Shown piece after piece: positions 5,327 to 9,020 of a DNA stretch of 9,020 nt; position 1 is the stretch's first letter; the number at the start of each line of letters is the position of its first letter. Made by a program: the position numbers and the translations under genes. Below the pieces are notes generated by a model that was given only the letters and a program-made list of their open reading frames with translations, made no database searches and was not told the DNA's origin. The stretch spans positions 1 through 9,020 of the forward strand of contig JAJDFU010000158.1 of NCBI GenBank assembly GCA_020528935.1. Reading direction: 5' to 3'. The stretch comes from Saprospiraceae bacterium. GTDB taxonomy: Bacteria > Bacteroidota > Bacteroidia > Chitinophagales > Saprospiraceae.

Positions 5327-7438
5327 TCAGTTCAATGAGATCATATCGTGCATAATGTTCAGCGTCTCCTTGATATACACATCCTTGGAGACGGTTTTGA
5401 TCCAGTCCTCGTTGCGGGCTTTTTTGGATTCGTCGGCACGGATCTTTTCCAGGTCGGTTTCCAGGTTGCGGATGCCCTGGTTGATCACGTCATCAAACAT
5501 ATCCTCGAACTGTTCGGCTTCTCTCCGGTTCTCTGCTTCCATTTCCCGGAACGCGTTGATTTCCAGCGGATATTGAGACTGCTCCTGCTGCTCGTGTACG
5601 CGATCAGCATTCTCGAGGATCTTCTGAAACATGGGATCCCCGGCAATGCGGGCCTCGCTTCGGGCCCGGAGCTCCTCGAGGTTTTGCACCTTCATCACAT
5701 TCTGTTCGTAGGATACCGGAGTGATCTCCGTCCAGGGCATGGCGTACTCCTGTTCTTTTTCGCCCACCTCTACAAAGTGGTACTGATCGGGCAGTACGAT
5801 ATCGGGAACCACGCCCCGAAGCTGCGTAGAGCCGCCGTTGACGCGGTAGAATTTCTGGGTGGTCAGCTTGATCTCGCCCAGGGGCTTGAGGTCGGAGTGG
5901 CCGCGCACTCCCTGATCGAGGTCGAAAAAGCGCTGTACGGTACCCTTGCCGTAGGTGCTCTTACTACCCACGATAACGGCCCGGCCGTAATCCTGCATGG
6001 CGGCTGCCATGATCTCACTGGCCGAGGCGCTGAATCCGTTCACCATGATAATGAGCGGACCGTCGTACTGTACGCGGGGATCCTTATCCTCGAGGATGTC
6101 CGGCGAACGCCGGCGGGATTTGACCTGTACGACCGGTCCCTTCTCGATGAAGTAACCGGCCATCTTCACCACGTCGCGCAGCGAGCCGCCGCCGTTGAAG
6201 CGCAGGTCCAGAATGATGCCGTCCACGCCTTCTTCCTGTAATTTTTCGATCTCCCTTTTGACATCCTTGGCAGAAAACCGGCCGTCGGCATTTTCAAAAT
6301 CGGCGTAAAAGCTGGGCAGGGAAATGAACCCGACGCGCTCCCCTTCTTCAGGGCCGTCCAGAATGAGCGAGCGCGCAAAGCTCTCTTCAATGATGACGAC
6401 ATCGCGCACAATGGTAATGTCCTGGATGGTGCCGTCAATCTTTTTGACAGTCAGGGTCACCTCCGTACCCTTGGGCCCGCGAATGTACTGTACGGCATCC
6501 TTGACCAGCATGCCGGTGAGCTCGGTTACTTCGCCGTCTTCCTGGGTGACGCGCAAAATGCGGTCGTTCTCCTCCAGTTCCTTCTGCTTCCAGGCCGGCC
6601 CACCCACGATGATGCGCACCACCTTGATGTCGTCGCCATCGTTTTGCAGTGTGGCACCGATGCCTTCCAGGCGGCCGGAAAAACGGATGTTGAAATCCTC
6701 CTTGTCGATGGGCTCCAGGTAATCGGAATGAGGATCGTAGAGGTTGGTCAGGGTATTGATGTAGTAGGTCCGGCGATGGATGCGGTTGATCTTGAGTACC
6801 CGGTCGTAATACTCCTCCAATTGCTCGAGCTCATCCTGGCGGGCTTCCTCCTCCAGGGCTTCCAGGCTCTTTTTCTCTTTTTCTTCACCGGCCTCCTCCT
6901 GTTCATTCAACTTGTCCACCAAGCGGTTGAGGACGCGCAGCTTCAGGTATTTGCGCCACAGTTCGCGCAGTTCTTCGTCACTTTTGGCAAATCCGCGCTT
7001 CTCGCCATCCATCTCTATGCGTTCCGCCTGTGCGAAATCAAAGGGCTCGGAGAGAATATCCCGGTAAAACCCCTGGGTTTTTTCCAGAGCGGCCAGGTAG
7101 CGGTCCAGCGACAGATCGAAGAAGTCGAACTTGCCGGCCAGGGCTTCATCATCCAGCAGCTTCTCATAGGGCTCGAATTGCTCCAGGTCTTCCGCCGTAA
7201 AGAATCGCCGGTCGGGGTCCAGCCGCTTGAGATACAGATCGTAAAACTCCCGGGAGAATTGATCGTCCAGCGACTTGGGCTCAAAATGCAGGTTGTCCAG
7301 ATAGGTGAGCACGGTCCGCATCAGTACGGCTTCCTTTTCGTCTTCGGCCGCCGGATCGAATTTGGGATAGACCGACACCAGAAAGAAACCGATGAGGAGA
7401 ATGGAGAAAAACAAGCTTCCGCGAATATTGAACTTCAT
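5327..7438 (-). CDS. prc: Tail-specific (carboxy-terminal processing) protease, S41A family
   Basis: 703 aa, the usual length for Bacteroidota Prc/Tsp. It cleaves proteins from their C-terminus in the periplasm. The N-terminal hydrophobic stretch (8-24) is a signal peptide or anchor. Residues about 35-245 are the helical N-terminal domain (LDPDRRFF, YDPHSDYLEP), with a very acidic/basic coiled-coil-like part at 178-212. The PDZ domain covers about 250-345 (GIGATLQ, GGPAWK, LVKDAVQYIRGPKG). The S41 core runs about 365-550: LDLRFNGGGSL, then FSASASEI with nucleophile Ser472, MQDYG with Asp483, and YGKGTVQ with general base Lys498, matching Ser430/Asp441/Lys455 of E. coli Tsp. A charged C-terminal domain (about 560-703) is typical of the long Prc form. 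I chose the ATG at 7438 because it begins the hydrophobic signal; the open frame further upstream (to 8032) overlaps hppA and its terminator and has no family likeness. Confidence 0.95.
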   Translation of the reverse strand: MKFNIRGSLFFSILLIGFFLVSVYPKFDPAAEDEKEAVLMRTVLTYLDNLHFEPKSLDDQFSREFYDLYLKRLDPDRRFFTAEDLEQFEPYEKLLDDEALAGKFDFFDLSLDRYLAALEKTQGFYRDILSEPFDFAQAERIEMDGEKRGFAKSDEELRELWRKYLKLRVLNRLVDKLNEQEEAGEEKEKKSLEALEEEARQDELEQLEEYYDRVLKINRIHRRTYYINTLTNLYDPHSDYLEPIDKEDFNIRFSGRLEGIGATLQNDGDDIKVVRIIVGGPAWKQKELEENDRILRVTQEDGEVTELTGMLVKDAVQYIRGPKGTEVTLTVKKIDGTIQDITIVRDVVIIEESFARSLILDGPEEGERVGFISLPSFYADFENADGRFSAKDVKREIEKLQEEGVDGIILDLRFNGGGSLRDVVKMAGYFIEKGPVVQVKSRRRSPDILEDKDPRVQYDGPLIIMVNGFSASASEIMAAAMQDYGRAVIVGSKSTYGKGTVQRFFDLDQGVRGHSDLKPLGEIKLTTQKFYRVNGGSTQLRGVVPDIVLPDQYHFVEVGEKEQEYAMPWTEITPVSYEQNVMKVQNLEELRARSEARIAGDPMFQKILENADRVHEQQEQSQYPLEINAFREMEAENRREAEQFEDMFDDVINQGIRNLETDLEKIRADESKKARNEDWIKTVSKDVYIKETLNIMHDMISLN

Positions 7439-7497
7439 AGGTGAATTTCCTTTTGGAAAGAAATGCTTCGGACTGGGGAGCGCTTTGTTGCGTCCTA

Positions 7498-7505
7498 TAA
7501 AAGTA
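7498..7505 (-). promoter_or_regulatory. Candidate -7 box for prc (TACTTTTA)
   Basis: TACTTTTA on the minus strand resembles the Bacteroidota -7 consensus TAnnTTTG except for the last base. It lies 59 nt upstream of the prc ATG. I see no TTG at 17-23 nt upstream for a -33 box, so this is only suggestive. Confidence 0.25.
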
Positions 7506-7530
7506 ACGGAATTCGGACAAAAAGTTTGGA

Positions 7531-7547
7531 GCCCCTGTCTCAGGGGC
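7531..7547. repeat. Small GC hairpin between hppA and prc
   Basis: GCCCCTG (7531-7537) and CAGGGGC (7541-7547) form a 7-bp stem with a 3-nt loop. It lies after the hppA terminator and upstream of the candidate prc promoter. On the minus strand only a short CTTTTT follows, 6 nt later, so it is a weak terminator at best, or an operator-like site. The rest of the 7439-7653 gap shows nothing else I can name. Confidence 0.3.
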
Positions 7548-7591
7548 CCGCGTTTTAACGATGCCCTAACAAAAAGGTGCCACATCTCCGC

Positions 7592-7628
7592 AAAAAAGCC
7601 CGGTGCAGCGATCGGCTGCACCGGGCTT
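7592..7628 (-). terminator. Intrinsic terminator of hppA
   Basis: A perfect 14-bp inverted repeat (7596-7609 with 7615-7628, GC-rich core GCCCGGTGCAGC) closes a 5-nt loop. On the minus strand it is followed by a run of six U (A tract at 7592-7597). It lies 25 nt after the hppA stop codon. Confidence 0.9.
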
Positions 7629-7653
7629 CGGAGAATGGATCGATTTTCCGGTT

Positions 7654-9020
7654 CTAAAGCATCGGAGCGATCACCAGGGCCACTACCGACATCAGTTTGA
7701 GCAGGATGTTGAGCGAGGGGCCGGAGGTATCCTTGAAGGGATCGCCCACCGTATCGCCAACCACGCCCGCTTTGTGGGGGTCGGAGCCCTTGCAGTAGGT
7801 CTCCCCTGCGCTGTCCACCCCGGCACCGAACAGTTTCTTGGCCTTGTCCCAGCCCCCCCCGCCATTCGCCGGCAAAAAGGCCATCAGCACGCCACTCACC
7901 GTCACACCGGCCAGCAGTCCACCCAGCATTTCGGGGCCGCCCGCAAAACCGATCAGTACGGGGCTCAGCACGGCCAGCACACCGGGAGCGATCATCTGGC
8001 GGATGGAAGCTGCTGTGGATATTTCCACGCATTTGCTGTACTCGGCTTTGCCGTCGGCTGCCTCAAAGGTCTTGCGATCCGCTTCGCTCCAATCTTCTAT
8101 TTCTTTGCCCTCGTTCTTGCGCATGGCATCCAGTGCGGCAGTCAGTTCGGGTATGGTCCGAAACTGGCGGCGCACTTCCTGGATCATATCCATCGCGGCA
8201 CGGCCTACAGCCCCCATAGCCAGGGAAGAAAAGAGAAACGGCAGCATGCCGCCCAAAAGCAGGCCGGACATTACCAGCGGTTGGGCGATGTTGATGGAGG
8301 TGATGCTGGCCGAGGTCATATAGGCCGCAAACAGGGCCAGCGCGGTAAGCGCCGCAGAACCGATGGCAAAACCCTTGCCAATGGCTGCCGTGGTGTTGCC
8401 TACGGCGTCCAGCTTGTCGGTGCGACCGCGAACCTCCTTGGGCAGCTCGGCCATTTCGGCTATACCGCCGGCATTATCCGATATGGGCCCGTAAGCATCT
8501 ACCGCCAGTTGAATGCCGGTGTTGGACAACATGCCCACAGCCGCAATGGCGATGCCGTACAGACCGGCGAAGTGATACGCCCCGATGATAGCGGCAGCCA
8601 GCACCAGGATGGGCAAAGCGGTGGACTGCATCCCCACGCCCAGGCCGGCTATGATATTGGTGGCCGAGCCGGTAAGGCTCTGCTCGGTGATCTTTTTGAC
8701 GGGGCGCGTACCGGTACCGGTGTAGAACTCCGTGATGTAGCCGATAGCCAGGCCGGCCGCCAGCCCGAACAGCACGGCAAAGAAAACGCCGTTCTCGGTG
8801 ATCGATTTGCCGCCGGCTACCCAACTGTCGGGCAGCATGTAGCGCACGATGAAGAAGGTAGCGACCAGCATGATGACAGAGGAAATGAGCTCGCCGGCAT
8901 TCAACGCTTTCTGAGGGTTGCCGACCTCGCGCACCCGAAAGAAGAAAGTGCCCAGCATAGAAGCGAGGAAGCATAAGCAGGACAGTACACGCGGGAGCAG
9001 ACAGACATGGAGCACACTAA
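7654..9020 (-). CDS. hppA: Membrane-bound pyrophosphatase (ion-pumping), 5' end outside the window
   Basis: About 455 C-terminal residues of a protein that is normally 700-800 aa; the frame is open at the window edge. The enzyme hydrolyses pyrophosphate and pumps H+ and/or Na+ across the inner membrane. Counting from the GTG at 9015, visible motifs are GNPQKALN (32-39), DAYGPISDNAGGIAEM (173-188, Mg-pyrophosphate Asp residues), GNTTAAIGKGFAIGSA (206-221), GGGGWDKAKK (385-394) and GDTVGDPFKDTSGPSLN (420-436), separated by about nine hydrophobic helices, ending VALVIAPML. The Ala in GNTTAA is the residue of K+-dependent enzymes (Lys in K+-independent ones), so K+ dependence is likely; the position three further on is Gly. 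The first pyrophosphate motif (DVGADLVGK) and the ion-gate residues are upstream of the window, so H+ versus Na+ cannot be decided. The first about 10 visible residues match the family poorly. A terminator follows the gene. Confidence 0.95.
   Translation of the reverse strand, partial: SVLHVCLLPRVLSCLCFLASMLGTFFFRVREVGNPQKALNAGELISSVIMLVATFFIVRYMLPDSWVAGGKSITENGVFFAVLFGLAAGLAIGYITEFYTGTGTRPVKKITEQSLTGSATNIIAGLGVGMQSTALPILVLAAAIIGAYHFAGLYGIAIAAVGMLSNTGIQLAVDAYGPISDNAGGIAEMAELPKEVRGRTDKLDAVGNTTAAIGKGFAIGSAALTALALFAAYMTSASITSINIAQPLVMSGLLLGGMLPFLFSSLAMGAVGRAAMDMIQEVRRQFRTIPELTAALDAMRKNEGKEIEDWSEADRKTFEAADGKAEYSKCVEISTAASIRQMIAPGVLAVLSPVLIGFAGGPEMLGGLLAGVTVSGVLMAFLPANGGGGWDKAKKLFGAGVDSAGETYCKGSDPHKAGVVGDTVGDPFKDTSGPSLNILLKLMSVVALVIAPML

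Noticed and set aside
3906..5576. Plus-strand open frame of 556 codons, and similar ones at 1397-2860, 7603-8976 and 40-852
   Set aside because: They are antisense to well-supported genes, have no recognisable domains, and result from GC-rich codon use leaving few stops on the opposite strand.
7446..7459. Short palindrome TTTCC/GGAAA just upstream of prc
   Set aside because: Only a 5-bp AT-rich stem; not distinguishable from chance.
7853..7860. Run of eight C inside hppA as a possible frameshift
   Set aside because: The frame on both sides is the correct one for the family (NGGGGWD), so the run length appears right.
7439..8032. Extension of the prc reading frame upstream to give a 901-aa protein
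   Set aside because: The added part overlaps hppA in another frame, crosses the hppA terminator and shows no family likeness; the ATG at 7438 starts a proper signal sequence.
8985..9020. GTG at 9015 as the start of hppA
   Set aside because: The protein lacks about 280 N-terminal residues that the family always has, and the frame is open through the window edge, so the gene is cut by the window rather than starting here.

Overview
The window looks like a piece of a GC-rich Bacteroidota genome, most likely the Saprospiria/Lewinella side of the phylum. This is inference from three things: the style of the secreted M48 and caspase-like proteins, a probable EAD11-type effector-associated domain, and candidate -7 promoter boxes of the form TAnnTTTA, close to the Bacteroidota TAnnTTTG consensus. 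All recognisable genes lie on the minus strand, so the layout is read right to left. The long plus-strand open frames are shadows. I see no tRNA, rRNA, CRISPR array or insertion sequence.

Right part (9020 to about 5260) is housekeeping. It holds the C-terminal two thirds of a membrane-bound, ion-pumping pyrophosphatase (hppA), which ends in a strong intrinsic terminator. A complete tail-specific protease of the Prc/Tsp type (S41A, 703 aa) follows, with its own terminator.

Left part (5186 to 1) is a tight, co-directional cluster and the unusual region. In transcription order it encodes: (i) a secreted, degenerate M48 metallopeptidase whose HExxH motif has become HNLAH, carrying a 194-residue C-terminal domain; (ii) a secreted M48 metallopeptidase with an intact HEIGH...E site and a Cys-containing beta-rich C-terminus; (iii) a secreted or lipid-anchored caspase-fold protein that has lost both the catalytic His and Cys and carries the same 194-residue C-terminal domain as (i), about 63% identical by hand count; (iv) a frame that runs off the window, joining a four-helix membrane region and an EAD11-like adaptor domain to an ABC-F ATPase. 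Gaps are 50, 2 and 1 nt, so (ii) to (iv) are almost certainly co-transcribed.

The cluster therefore pairs one apparently active protease with two apparently dead ones from different protease clans that share one C-terminal domain, next to an adaptor-domain membrane protein. That is the candidate undescribed system here. Its function is not visible from sequence: a cell-surface sensing/processing module or a conflict (immunity-like) module are both possible. The fusion in (iv) hinges on a six-base homopolymer and may be a sequencing artefact joining two genes.
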